From a bacterium (lineage in GTDB: Bacteria > Bacteroidota > Ignavibacteria > SZUA-365): a DNA stretch of 64,000 nt. The position numbers were made by a program, and so were the translations under genes. The DNA lies in contig JAHLLD010000011.1 in NCBI GenBank assembly GCA_020444325.1, forward strand, positions 1 through 64,000. Direction: 5' to 3'. Of the stretch, positions 26,048 to 35,215 are shown one piece after another (the stretch's first letter is position 1; each line of letters opens with the position of its first letter). Below the pieces are notes generated by a model. That model searched no databases. It saw only the letters and a program-made list of their open reading frames with translations, and had not been told where the DNA came from.

Positions 26048-27391
26048 TCAGGCCTTTTTCTTCGTCGGGATGGCATGCCAAATCCGTATTGTGAGCAGGA
26101 TGCCGGCGATGGCGAATGGGATGAGGAAAATGGGCCAGTACTGCCAGTTGCTGCTGGTGATGTAGCCGAGAGAGAGTGATTGGATGCCCGTGCCGAGATA
26201 CACGAGTCCGTCAATCAAACCCACAGCGGTGGCCGCTGCCTTGCGTCCACCGAAATCCATAGTCGCAGTGCCGCTCAGCATGCCATGTGTTCCGATCACG
26301 GCGATTGAGATGACAAAGACCAGGATGCCGAGTACATGCGGGTGTCCGTACAGGGCGAACACCATACCGATGACAGCGAGCAGAAGTACACTGTAGAGAA
26401 TACCCGCGACGGGTGCGCGGCGGGAACCGAAAAGGTGGTCAGACATCCAGCCCGCGAGCATGCCGCCGGTCGCACCTGCAATCATCAGCATGAGTCCCCA
26501 GTTGTTGAGCCAGAACTCCCAGGAGGAGACCTGCGATACGGCAGCGATCTGCTCATTCGCGTAAATCGGGAACCAGTGCATGACGCCATTGCGCAGTACC
26601 CCTGTACACAGTTCGATCATGCCGACGGTTATGATGACAGGATTCGTGAAGATGCGGCGCAGAATATCCTTGAGTACGAACGGCGCGTCTTCTTCTCCGC
26701 TGGATGCATCGCCCGTGTCGAAGTCTTCAAATCCCGCCTGTCCGGGAGTATCGCGCAGGACAGCAATATCCATCAGTACCCAGAACAGCAGGATCACGGC
26801 GGGGACGAAAAACACCAGCCAGTATTGCGGGTGATGCGGATTTGCGGCTTCCGTCCAGTTGACGATGGCCTGACTCCAGTCGAAGGCGAAATACAGTCCC
26901 AGCGAAATCAGGATGCCGAATATCCCACCGAACACGCCGCGTTCGCGCACATGAAACCATGAGGAATTCACTTTCACGATGGCCACGGCGCCGTAACTCT
27001 GGAAATACATGTTCATGGCATAGGTGACGGAGAACGCCAGTGTCAGGTTCAGCGTCCATCCCCACTCGAGTATGCCCAGAACCAGCAAGCCCATGACGCC
27101 GTTCATGATGGCGGAACCTGTGGCACCGATAAGTATCGCTTTTTTCCCCCCGATACGATCAGTGAGGGGACCATTGATCAGGAAAGAAAACGCGTAGGTG
27201 ATCGTTCCCGCGGCGAAAATAATGCCGAACGCCTCTTTCGACATGAGGGGACCAAGGGCATTTTTCGACACGGTAAGATTGTACCGGGCCATATAAAGAA
27301 AAGCATACGTGAGCCCAAGCGGCAGCCAGTTGAAAACGCGCCTTCGGCGGAAAGCGGGACTGTGCTGCATCGGATTTCGGGAAAACGGCAT
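26048..27391 (-). CDS. MFS transporter, organophosphate:phosphate antiporter (OPA) type
   Basis: 447 residues with about 12 transmembrane helices in two bundles and a charged central loop (residues about 215-250). The N-terminal part (YMARYNLTVSKNALGPLM, FLINGPLTDRIGGKKAIL) and SSWFHVRERGVFGGIFG match GlpT/UhpT-like OPA carriers of the major facilitator superfamily, which exchange sugar phosphates or glycerol-3-phosphate for phosphate. AGGGGA precedes the ATG. Substrate not determined by sequence. Confidence 0.85.
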   Translation of the reverse strand: MPFSRNPMQHSPAFRRRRVFNWLPLGLTYAFLYMARYNLTVSKNALGPLMSKEAFGIIFAAGTITYAFSFLINGPLTDRIGGKKAILIGATGSAIMNGVMGLLVLGILEWGWTLNLTLAFSVTYAMNMYFQSYGAVAIVKVNSSWFHVRERGVFGGIFGILISLGLYFAFDWSQAIVNWTEAANPHHPQYWLVFFVPAVILLFWVLMDIAVLRDTPGQAGFEDFDTGDASSGEEDAPFVLKDILRRIFTNPVIITVGMIELCTGVLRNGVMHWFPIYANEQIAAVSQVSSWEFWLNNWGLMLMIAGATGGMLAGWMSDHLFGSRRAPVAGILYSVLLLAVIGMVFALYGHPHVLGILVFVISIAVIGTHGMLSGTATMDFGGRKAAATAVGLIDGLVYLGTGIQSLSLGYITSSNWQYWPIFLIPFAIAGILLTIRIWHAIPTKKKA

Positions 27392-27496
27392 GGCATCCCC
27401 TGTTCACAAATGATGGCGTTGCGATAATCAATGAAAGATAGAGTTTTCCCCCGTCGCGCCAAAGAGATCGGGCCAGCGATCATACGCAAACAGCAT

Positions 27497-27531
27497 AAAA
27501 AAACCCGTTCCGCTGACAGAAGCGGAACGGG
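27497..27531 (-). terminator. Intrinsic terminator of rubrerythrin gene
   Basis: An 11-bp stem (CCCGTTCCGCT / AGCGGAACGGG, 27504-27531) followed on the minus strand by seven T residues. Confidence 0.95.
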
Positions 27532-27553
27532 CAACAGCGCATTGCTGACAGAA

Positions 27554-28051
27554 TCAGACCTGGACGAACTTCTCGCCTTTCAGTCCGCAGGTGGGACAAT
27601 TATCCGGTGCGGTACCGAATTCGATGTGTCCGCAGACGGGACAGAGGTAGAACTCTGTGACTTCGAGATCTTTTCCCTGCTCCGCGGCTTCCAGCGCCAG
27701 CGAATACAGTTTCGCATGCACGGCCTCTGCCGTCAGCGCATACTTGAACATGGTCTTCGCGCGATGTCCCTCGCTCTCAGCCTGCTCGAGCATCGGGGGA
27801 TACATGGTCTCAAATTCAAACGTCTCGCCACCGATGGCTGCCTTGAGGTTGTCGGCTGTCGTGCCGATGCCCTCGAGCGAACCGAAATGTCCTTCGGCAT
27901 GGATGCGCTCCGCTTCCGCTGTCGTACGGAACAAGCGGGCGATATTCGGATACCCGTCTTTCTCGGCTTTCTTTGCGAATGCACGGTATTTCTGATTCGC
28001 CTGGCTCTCGCCTGCGAATGCTTCCTGCAGATGATCTTTTGTGCTGGCCAT
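27554..28051 (-). CDS. rbr: Rubrerythrin
   Basis: Non-haem diiron peroxidase that detoxifies H2O2 in anaerobes and microaerophiles. 165 residues: a four-helix ferritin-like domain with ExxxxxN-type and ExxH iron ligands (AFAGESQANQKY, AEAERIHAEGH, LTAEAVHAKLY) and a C-terminal rubredoxin domain with two CxxC pairs (LCPVCGH, NCPTCGL). Single gene with its own terminator. Consistent with the hydrogenase and cytochrome context. Confidence 0.95.
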   Translation of the reverse strand: MASTKDHLQEAFAGESQANQKYRAFAKKAEKDGYPNIARLFRTTAEAERIHAEGHFGSLEGIGTTADNLKAAIGGETFEFETMYPPMLEQAESEGHRAKTMFKYALTAEAVHAKLYSLALEAAEQGKDLEVTEFYLCPVCGHIEFGTAPDNCPTCGLKGEKFVQV

Positions 28052-28182
28052 GGATTGTCCTTCTGCTTGCGTGATACGATGATGCTCCTCCCTTCCCGCT
28101 GCCCTTGCAGCTCTACGAATGTAGCATCACGAAAGCGGATAATCAAACCCCATTATATAACACTTAGACCCTTCCTGCGTCC

Positions 28183-28707
28183 TCACATCCCCCAGGGATA
28201 AATATGACGTGGCACCCGATGCTCGCCCTCGGACTCGGAGGCCAGGTCAATTTCGAATTCCATCGGTGTATCCGTTACATGGCGATATGGCTCCTCGACC
28301 ACAATATGCCAGACCTGTGCTGCGAGATGCGTGAGCTTCAGGTCAAGGTCGTACAGGCAATTGCAGCGACAGGCAGCTTCGCTCTCGTGCTCGGTGATGG
28401 TGATCACATCACCATTGATGCGCATATCCGCTCCGAGCACACCGGGACAACAGTTAAATCCTGCGTTCTCATGTTTGAGCGAGAGCGTCTGCGTCTCACG
28501 GTCGTAGGTAAAAAGCATTGCCGACTCTGAAGAGCCGTTGCGATCATCGAACGCATGCTTCATGAACAACTTGCATTCGGTCGCACTCGTCAGCGAAAGT
28601 TCCGGGTCATGCGAGGCCCCGTCATCGACCGGCGACGAGTCTTCACTGCAGGAAATCATTACAAGCGCAATCAATGAAATGAATACAGATACCTTCAGGC
28701 GTTTCAT
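28183..28707 (-). CDS. Small lipoprotein of unknown function
   Basis: 174 residues with a lipobox (VMISCSED, Cys 20). The mature part has conserved-looking cysteines (NCCPGV, CRCNCLYDLDLK) and a beta-rich pattern; the CCPGV segment is reminiscent of calycin-like or META-type lipoproteins, but I do not recognise the family. GAGGAGAG precedes the ATG. Three copies of the 17-bp palindrome lie 150-235 bases upstream. Confidence 0.75.
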   Translation of the reverse strand: MKRLKVSVFISLIALVMISCSEDSSPVDDGASHDPELSLTSATECKLFMKHAFDDRNGSSESAMLFTYDRETQTLSLKHENAGFNCCPGVLGADMRINGDVITITEHESEAACRCNCLYDLDLKLTHLAAQVWHIVVEEPYRHVTDTPMEFEIDLASESEGEHRVPRHIYPWGM

Positions 28708-28857
28708 TGTTCTCTCCTCGTGCTTGGAAACTGCTGAACCGCACGGCGCCTTGTCCGTGCGACGACTGCTTCATAGACCAGCGACAGTGAAAAACGTTAC
28801 GTCAAAATTACATAAAAAACGGGGCATTTACCCGGTATCTGCCTCGACCCTCCGGAA

Positions 28858-28940
28858 TATGCAGTTTCTGCATATTTCAGGCGGAATAATTATGCAGTTT
28901 CTGCATAATTCCAGGCGGCAGTTTATGCAGTTTCTGCATA
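28858..28940. promoter_or_regulatory. Three 17-bp palindromes at 33-bp spacing
   Basis: Identical TATGCAGTTTCTGCATA sites at 28858, 28891 and 28924. The intervening 16 bases are also partly alike (TTTCAGGCGG, ATTCCAGGCGG). Spacing is about three helical turns, so bound dimers would sit on one face. The array is upstream of the lipoprotein gene and 20 bases beyond the stop codon of the metallo-beta-lactamase-fold gene. Confidence 0.65.
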
Positions 28941-28959
28941 TGGAAGGACGTGAAGGACG

Positions 28960-29886
28960 TCAGTAGATTCCCAGATCCCTTCCGACCCTGACCTCACCAT
29001 CGTAGGTGGAGTGTACTTCGTCAAGCAGATCCTGCTCCGATGCGCCCCAGAACAGGATGTGGTAGAGCAGAAGCAATTTCGGCCGGGCCTGTGCGGCGAT
29101 GCGTCCCAGTTCGATCGTGGATGTGTGATGTGCATGATGGTAGGATTGCCACGCGTGCCGTCGGCCTTCCTCGAGTCCCCGCGCATAGTAGACCTCATGC
29201 ACCAGCACGTCTGCACCCCGGGCGATGCGAGCGATGGTTTCCGAGGGACGTGAATCCCCGGAGATGACGATGACCCGGTCCGGGGTCGTGAAACGATACG
29301 CCAGCGAAACGGGCCAGCTGCCATGGGGAACGGCGAAGGCCTCGACACGCACGAGGCTGTCCGCATACACCAGGCCGGTATCCACCTCCGTTACAGCGGT
29401 GCGCCAGCCCTGGTTGTTCGCGGGTTCTTCTCCGAAGAGCCGGTACTGGATATCGGCACTGTACGCCTTCTGCAGATGCGACATCATGTCACTTGTCCCT
29501 TCGGGACCGTAAATCTGCAGTGGTCTGTCGCGTCCCATCACCCACGGCGTGAGCATGAGATCCGGGAGTCCGACGGTGTGATCGGAGTGCAGATGCGTGA
29601 GGAATAGGATATTGAGCTTTGAGGCTGCGAGAGCGGTGACCGCGCCACCGTAACGGGGAGAAAGCTTCGCCGCACGCCGTACGATGCCGGCTCCTGCATC
29701 CACCAGGTACGCCTGATCGTCGACGACAACGGCGACCGCCGGACCCGCGTGCTCCGGATCGGGGTTGGGATTACCCGTCCCGAGCAGGACGACCTTACTG
29801 CGGGGAGCGACAGCGTCGTCGCTCTGCGCCAAGACGCTCGTTGAGCAGAATGCTATAAAGACAAGGAGAATGAGGATGGATCGCAT
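28960..29886 (-). CDS. Secreted metallo-beta-lactamase-fold hydrolase (RNase Z-like)
   Basis: 308 residues with a signal peptide (LLVFIAFCSTSVLAQ). The metal motif FLTHLHSDHTVGLPD, a VISGDSRPSE segment, LVHEVYY and the late HHTSTIELG His match the RNase Z/arylsulfatase-type branch of the metallo-beta-lactamase superfamily. A periplasmic location argues against tRNA processing and for a small-ester hydrolase role. ATG 29886 starts the signal peptide; no strong ribosome binding site is visible. Confidence 0.85.
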   Translation of the reverse strand: MRSILILLVFIAFCSTSVLAQSDDAVAPRSKVVLLGTGNPNPDPEHAGPAVAVVVDDQAYLVDAGAGIVRRAAKLSPRYGGAVTALAASKLNILFLTHLHSDHTVGLPDLMLTPWVMGRDRPLQIYGPEGTSDMMSHLQKAYSADIQYRLFGEEPANNQGWRTAVTEVDTGLVYADSLVRVEAFAVPHGSWPVSLAYRFTTPDRVIVISGDSRPSETIARIARGADVLVHEVYYARGLEEGRRHAWQSYHHAHHTSTIELGRIAAQARPKLLLLYHILFWGASEQDLLDEVHSTYDGEVRVGRDLGIY

Positions 29887-30022
29887 GCGTTGCTCATGAC
29901 TGTGACAATGCAATAATCTGTGGCGGAAACGACAAAAGTGCAACACCGCCGAACTGTCTCACGGGAGCGGCTGGACACGAAAGCGGCTGGACACGAAAGC
30001 GTCAGATCACGGCAGTGGGTGG

Positions 30023-31369
30023 TCACGGGAGCGGCAGCTTCCCGAGCAAGGCGGAAAAGGCCTTATCCCGGCGTGAGAAATCGAATCGTGCTCGTTCCTG
30101 TCGGAGGAAATCCCCGATCTGCGTGATTCCGGGATTTCCGGGACTGCCGAGGTGCGTCGATGGGACAGCAGCTTCTGCTGTAAAACTTCCATCATCCAGT
30201 TCCACGCCGACCTGGCGGTAGGCTTCCCGAAACGGTGTACCGGCTTCCACCCTGCGTTGAATCTCGTCGACTGAAAATATGACGTCGTAGCGGCGGTCTT
30301 CAAGGATGTCGCTCTGTGCTTCGATGTGCGCCGTGGCGTGCTGTGCGATGGCAAGGCAGCGCTGCAGGCGCGTCAACGCGGGAAGCATAAGCGATTTGCA
30401 CAGCTGGAAGTCACGGTGATAGCCTGACGTCAGGTTCGTGGCAAGCCCGCTGACATTCCCGGGAAGTGATTGCAGCAGGTTGCAATGCGCGCGGATCAAC
30501 TCGAAGACGTCGGGATTATGTTTGTGCGGCATGATGCTCGATCCGGTGGTGATCTCGGGATGCAGGCGGATGAAACGGTAATTATCGGACGCATACATGC
30601 AGACATCAGCGGCGAAGCGTCCCAGCGCTGTCGCAACGACGGCAAGTGCATTCGCCACTGCGAGGTCCGTCGACACTCTCCCCATTTGCGCCTGCACCGC
30701 GCTGACATGCATACCGGAAAATCCGAGCAGTTCCGTTGTGCGCTCACGGTCGATGGGAAAAGATGTTCCAAACCCGGCGGCGGATCCGAGGGGATTGCGA
30801 TCCGCAACACGGTAGGCTGTCTGCAACGGAAGCAGCGCCTCCGCCAGTGCCTCTGCATGTGCGGAAAACCATTGACCGAACGAAGACGGCATGGCAGCCT
30901 GACCGTGCGTATACCCCGGCAGCAGTAAATTCAGATTCTCTTCAGCACGCCCGAGCAACGTCTTACTGAATTGCGTGACCTGTTCGACGATGTCCCGCAG
31001 CCTGTCCCTGTAAAGCAGCTTGATGTCGACGAGTACCTGGTCATTCCTGGACCGGGCCGTATGCAGCCGTTTCCCGGCATCACCGCACATCCGTGTAAGT
31101 TCAAACTCCACCTGACTGTGGATATCCTCCATGCCTTCTTCCATGCTGAACGTGCCGTTGATGATGCGTTCATATATCTCACGCAGTCCATTGTCAAGCG
31201 CCTGCCAGTCGTCCAGCGGCAGCAGTCCACGTTCATGCAGCATGCGAGCATGCGCCAGCGATGCGATGACATCGTACGAAGCAAGCTGCATGTCGTACAG
31301 CGGATCATCACCGACGGTAAAGTCGTGTACCAGGGCATCCATTTTCATTCCCTTGTCCCATAATTTCAT
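30023..31369 (-). CDS. argH: Argininosuccinate lyase
   Basis: Last step of arginine synthesis: argininosuccinate to arginine and fumarate. 448 residues. Fumarase/aspartase superfamily marks are visible: TARSRNDQV, LPGYTHGQAAMPSSFGQW and the signature GSSIMPHKHNPD with the catalytic Ser in the flexible loop. Last gene of the arginine operon; its ATG overlaps the argE stop codon by four bases (ATGA). Confidence 0.95.
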   Translation of the reverse strand: MKLWDKGMKMDALVHDFTVGDDPLYDMQLASYDVIASLAHARMLHERGLLPLDDWQALDNGLREIYERIINGTFSMEEGMEDIHSQVEFELTRMCGDAGKRLHTARSRNDQVLVDIKLLYRDRLRDIVEQVTQFSKTLLGRAEENLNLLLPGYTHGQAAMPSSFGQWFSAHAEALAEALLPLQTAYRVADRNPLGSAAGFGTSFPIDRERTTELLGFSGMHVSAVQAQMGRVSTDLAVANALAVVATALGRFAADVCMYASDNYRFIRLHPEITTGSSIMPHKHNPDVFELIRAHCNLLQSLPGNVSGLATNLTSGYHRDFQLCKSLMLPALTRLQRCLAIAQHATAHIEAQSDILEDRRYDVIFSVDEIQRRVEAGTPFREAYRQVGVELDDGSFTAEAAVPSTHLGSPGNPGITQIGDFLRQERARFDFSRRDKAFSALLGKLPLP

Positions 31370-32442
31370 TGCATGATCTCCGCATATTCATCCAGTAATC
31401 GCAGGTAGGTTTCGATGCCGTTTTCCAGTTCATCCGCAGTCACGAATTCGTCTGCGGTGTGCGAACGGGAAGAACGGCCGGGACCCAGTTTGACGGAAGG
31501 GACCGAGAGCAGGGCCTGGTCTGACATCGTGGGTGACGCATAGGTTTCGATGCCGCAGCGTTGGGCGGCAAGGACAACAGGATGATCGAGACTGATCGCG
31601 GAGGGACGCAGGCGGGTCGACCGCGGGACGACATCAGCGTCAACGTGCGACCGGATGATGTCGAGCAGTTCCTCATGCGTGTAGGCATCGGTGACACGCA
31701 CATCCACCACATACGTACAACGGTCCGGAATGACGTTGTGCTGCGTTCCCGCGTTGATCTGCGTGACGGACATCAGGATGTCGCCAAGCGCAGGTGAGGA
31801 TTTCTCAAACTCGTATTCCTGAAACCACCGCACCTGCTCCAGCGCAAGGGTGATGGCGTTCGTCCCATCTCCCCGTCCCGCATGTCCCGAAATCCCGTGC
31901 GCGGTGCAATCGAGCACCATCAGTCCCCGCTCCGCAATCGCCATGCGCAGTGAGGTCGGTTCACCGACGATGGCAAGATCGACGGGCGGCAGCTCATCCT
32001 GAAGCAGTCGTATGCCTCCCTCACCCGCTATCTCTTCTTCGGCGGTGAGCGCAAGGATGAGGTTGAAAGGCAGCATACGCTGCTGCAGGGCATCAAAAGC
32101 GACGCTCATGCAGGCAAGGGATGCGCCGGCGTCATTGCTTCCGAGTCCGCACAGCTTCCCATCGGAATAGAACGGCGCGAAAGGATTCTCGGTCCAGGTG
32201 GAAACAGGGCGCACGGTGTCATGATGGGAACACAACATGACGGTGGGACGCGAGGCATCGAAGTCCTCGCGTTTCACCCAGATGTTGTTTCCCTTCCTGC
32301 GTGGGGTGTGTCCTTTCGCAGCGAGCCATGTTTCCAATATGTCCGCGGTGCCCTGCTCCTCCCGGCTGAATGACGGAATGCGGATGAGATCGCAGAGCAG
32401 CTCAAAGGCATCGCCGAATCGAGTCCCGTACTTTGCCCTCAT
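31366..32442 (-). CDS. argE: M20-family deacylase, probable N-acetylornithine or acylcitrulline deacylase (ArgE-like)
   Basis: 358 residues, zinc-dependent M20 hydrolase. Metal ligands appear as MLCSHHDTV, GSNDAGASLA, TAEEEIAGEGG, AIVGEPTS and a late His in SRSHTADEF. In Bacteroidota-type arginine synthesis the carbamoyl transferase acts on acyl-ornithine, so this enzyme probably frees citrulline from N-acylcitrulline. ATG 32442 has GGGAGG upstream and overlaps argB by four bases, against a longer upstream reading. Confidence 0.85.
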   Translation of the reverse strand: MRAKYGTRFGDAFELLCDLIRIPSFSREEQGTADILETWLAAKGHTPRRKGNNIWVKREDFDASRPTVMLCSHHDTVRPVSTWTENPFAPFYSDGKLCGLGSNDAGASLACMSVAFDALQQRMLPFNLILALTAEEEIAGEGGIRLLQDELPPVDLAIVGEPTSLRMAIAERGLMVLDCTAHGISGHAGRGDGTNAITLALEQVRWFQEYEFEKSSPALGDILMSVTQINAGTQHNVIPDRCTYVVDVRVTDAYTHEELLDIIRSHVDADVVPRSTRLRPSAISLDHPVVLAAQRCGIETYASPTMSDQALLSVPSVKLGPGRSSRSHTADEFVTADELENGIETYLRLLDEYAEIMQ

Positions 32443-33257
32443 ATTGATGCCACCTCCCTCCGTTGCGCCGATGTACGTACCTGTGTCCAATTTCCTTCCC
32501 CTCCCTGTGCCGCTGCGGCAATGTCCCCGGCAGCACAAAGCACAACGCGTGAAACGCCCCGTGTACTGGCAGACAACGCAGCTTGCACCTTGGGGATCAT
32601 TCCGCCATTGATATACCCGGAGTTGATGCCGTGCTGCAGCATGTCGCGGTCAATCACCGGCAAGGTGTGCTGCTTTGCATCCTGGACGCCCGGACGATCG
32701 AGAGCCAGCAGCAGCTGCGTCGTTGCGTGCTCAGCGCTGGCAGTAGCGACAGCTGCAGCGATGGAATCTGCGTTCGTATTCAGCAGCTGACCATCGCCGT
32801 CATGTGTCAGTGGCGCGAGTACGGGGAGCAGTTTGGCCTCAAGGAGCTGCATGAGTACGTCGAAGTTGACGGCAAGGATATCCCCGACAAAACCGTAGTC
32901 GATATCGGCTCCGAAGCGCCGCTGCGCAAGAATGCAATTTGCGTCGGCGCCGGTGAGTCCGATCGCAGGTCTGCCCAGGGCAGACAGTTCAGCGACAAGC
33001 CGTTTATTGACCAGTCCCCCGTACACCATGGTCACCACATCGAGCATGTCCTTCCCGGTAACACGTCGTCCATCGACAAGCGTTGATGGGATCCCGGCGC
33101 GATCGCCCCAGGCGGTCGCTTCGCGTCCACCGCCATGGACGAGGATGCAGTGGCCCGGATAGGAGGTAACCGCAGTAAGGACTTCCTTCCTTCCATGTTT
33201 ATGCTCGAGCAGTGCCCCACCCAGCTTGATGACGGTAATTGTTGATGAAGAGTTCAA
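32439..33257 (-). CDS. argB: N-acetylglutamate kinase
   Basis: Second step of the acyl-dependent arginine pathway (N-acetylglutamate phosphorylation). Amino-acid-kinase fold with VIKLGGALLE, LVHGGGREATAWGD, LTGADANCI and NTNADSIAAAVA segments; 272 residues. The best start is TTG 33257: GGAGG lies 7 bases upstream and the codon overlaps the argF' stop (TTGA). An ATG at 33302 would force a 49-base overlap. Transcription-translation coupling runs through the operon. Confidence 0.9.
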   Translation of the reverse strand: MNSSSTITVIKLGGALLEHKHGRKEVLTAVTSYPGHCILVHGGGREATAWGDRAGIPSTLVDGRRVTGKDMLDVVTMVYGGLVNKRLVAELSALGRPAIGLTGADANCILAQRRFGADIDYGFVGDILAVNFDVLMQLLEAKLLPVLAPLTHDGDGQLLNTNADSIAAAVATASAEHATTQLLLALDRPGVQDAKQHTLPVIDRDMLQHGINSGYINGGMIPKVQAALSASTRGVSRVVLCAAGDIAAAAQGGEGNWTQVRTSAQRREVASI

Positions 33258-34204
33258 TTCATCGCCTCCAGCATGCGTTTGAGTACGACCTGGGCTGTCC
33301 ATATCCGGTTTTCTGCCTGAGGGATGACAATGGAGTGATCGCTGTCGAGTACCGCATCCTCAACGACGACGTTGCGGCGTACCGGAAGACAGTGCATGAA
33401 ATGCGCATTCGCGGTGTGCCGCAAATCCTCCGCAGTCACCATCCATTCGCTGTCCCGGGTGAGGACTTCCCCATACGAAGTGTAACTGGACCAGTTTTTC
33501 GCGTACACGAAATCGGCGGACGCCAGCGCTTCTTCCCTGTCATGCAGTACCTGCACTCCTTCCGTGAAGGCGGGATTGAGTTCATAGCCTTCGGGATGGG
33601 TGAGGACCAGATTGACATCCATGTGCCGCATCCATTCAAGAAAGGAGTTGGCGACACTGTGCGGCAGCGCCCGGGGATGCGGGGCCCAGGTGAGAACGAC
33701 CCTTGGTCGTGCGCCGGTACGGAATTCTTCCACCGTGAGACAATCGGCAAAGGATTGCAGCGGATGACGCGTGGCCGATTCCATGCTGATGACGGGTTTC
33801 CCCGAATGACGGATGATGCTGCTCAATATCTCTTCCTTCTCATCGTCATCCCGGTCTTGCAGTCCCGGAAATGCGCGAACGGCAATAATATCACAGTACG
33901 CACCGAGCACTGCGGCCGCTTCACGGATATGCTCGGCAGTGCCACCGTCCATGACGGTCCCGTCCGCAAATTCGAGTTTCCAGGCATCGCCACCGGTATT
34001 GAGGACGATCACATCGAGTCCCAGGTTGCGCGCGGCCCGCTGCATGCTGAGCCTCGTGCGCAGGCTGTTGTTGAAAAACACGAGTCCGAGTGTCTTCCGT
34101 TGTCCGAGCGCGCTATGCGCAAAAGGATCTTCCTTCAGACTGCGAGCTTCCGCGATGGCCGCCTTGAGATCTCCGATATCCGCGACGGAAAGAAATTGCT
34201 TCAT
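33254..34204 (-). CDS. argF': N-acyl-ornithine carbamoyltransferase (Bacteroidota ArgF' type)
   Basis: Transfers a carbamoyl group to N-acetyl- or N-succinyl-ornithine, not to free ornithine. 316 residues. The carbamoyl-phosphate motif FFNNSLRTRLS, SATRHPLQSFAD and HCLPVRRNVVVEDAV match the acyl-type transcarbamylases of Bacteroides and Xanthomonas. Whether the acyl group is acetyl or succinyl depends on one loop position and is not resolved here. It lies between argC and argB. Confidence 0.9.
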   Translation of the reverse strand: MKQFLSVADIGDLKAAIAEARSLKEDPFAHSALGQRKTLGLVFFNNSLRTRLSMQRAARNLGLDVIVLNTGGDAWKLEFADGTVMDGGTAEHIREAAAVLGAYCDIIAVRAFPGLQDRDDDEKEEILSSIIRHSGKPVISMESATRHPLQSFADCLTVEEFRTGARPRVVLTWAPHPRALPHSVANSFLEWMRHMDVNLVLTHPEGYELNPAFTEGVQVLHDREEALASADFVYAKNWSSYTSYGEVLTRDSEWMVTAEDLRHTANAHFMHCLPVRRNVVVEDAVLDSDHSIVIPQAENRIWTAQVVLKRMLEAMN

Positions 34205-34234
34205 GGGTTACCTTGTTCCCGTTGATAACATGAA

Positions 34235-35215
34235 TTAATACACCGACGCCTTGAGCTGCAGTCCCTCGCCCTCATCGAGGTCCAGCACGAGATTCATATT
34301 CTGCACCGCCTGTCCCGCGGCGCCCTTGAGCAGATTGTCGATTACCGAAGTGACCACGAACATGCCCTCCCGCACCTCGACATGCACCTGACAGTTGTTC
34401 GTGTTGACCACATCCTTCAGCGCAGGCTGTTGTTCACACACCGCAACGAAATGCTCCAAATCGTATGCGCCGTGATAGAGATCCGCGACAGCACTCGCAT
34501 CTCCATCGAAAGCCGTATACGTACAGGCAATAATTCCACGGGTGAAAGGTCCCCGGTACGGGATGAAGAAATGCCGTCCTTCATATCCCGGTACATGCCG
34601 CCGCAGCGTCTCCCGAATCTCACCCAGATGCTGATGTGTCAGCGGTTTGTAGACCTGCATGTTCCCCTGCCGCCAGGAGAAATGTGTCGAGGGGAGTTGC
34701 GCGTTCCCGGCTCCGGTCGATCCCGTCACCGCACTGCTGTGAAGATCGCTGACCGGGAGTCCGGCACGCAGCAGAGGGAGCAATCCCAGCTGAATCGCCG
34801 TCGCAAAGCAGCCCGGGTTGGCAATATGCTTACCCCGCCGCCGTGCGCCGCGAATTTCTTCCCTCCGATCCTCCGTGAGTCCATACACGAAATCTGCTGA
34901 AGCATCGCGCAGACGATGGTCGGCGCTCAAATCGATAACTGTCGTCCCCTGCGAAATCGTCAGTGTCCGAAGCGCCGCGGCACTTTCCCCATGGGGTAGA
35001 GCCAGGAAAAGAATATCCGCTTCCGCCACAGCTTCCCCCGCAAACGGCATGTCCGACAGCGCCGTGAGTCCCTGATGCACACTTCCCAGTTTCTGTCCCG
35101 CCTGCGATGCGCTCACAACCGAAACCACTTCAGTATCGGCGTGCTGCTCGAGCAAACGCAGCAGTTCTCCCGCCACGAGTCCACTGCCCCCCAGAATTGC
35201 GATTTTATATCGCAT
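34235..35215 (-). CDS. argC: N-acetyl-gamma-glutamyl-phosphate reductase
   Basis: Third step of arginine synthesis, NADPH-dependent. 326 residues: Rossmann start (IAILGGSGLVAGELLRLL), the catalytic Cys in ANPGCFATAI and the HQHLGEI segment with the active-site His. It overlaps argG by 11 bases. Confidence 0.95.
   Translation of the reverse strand: MRYKIAILGGSGLVAGELLRLLEQHADTEVVSVVSASQAGQKLGSVHQGLTALSDMPFAGEAVAEADILFLALPHGESAAALRTLTISQGTTVIDLSADHRLRDASADFVYGLTEDRREEIRGARRRGKHIANPGCFATAIQLGLLPLLRAGLPVSDLHSSAVTGSTGAGNAQLPSTHFSWRQGNMQVYKPLTHQHLGEIRETLRRHVPGYEGRHFFIPYRGPFTRGIIACTYTAFDGDASAVADLYHGAYDLEHFVAVCEQQPALKDVVNTNNCQVHVEVREGMFVVTSVIDNLLKGAAGQAVQNMNLVLDLDEGEGLQLKASVY

Noticed and set aside
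28858-28940. A mini CRISPR array
   Set aside because: Palindromic 17-bp units with 16-bp, mutually similar gaps, only three units and no cas genes; operator or iteron arrays fit better. The 7-bp arrays were rejected for the same reason (no spacers).
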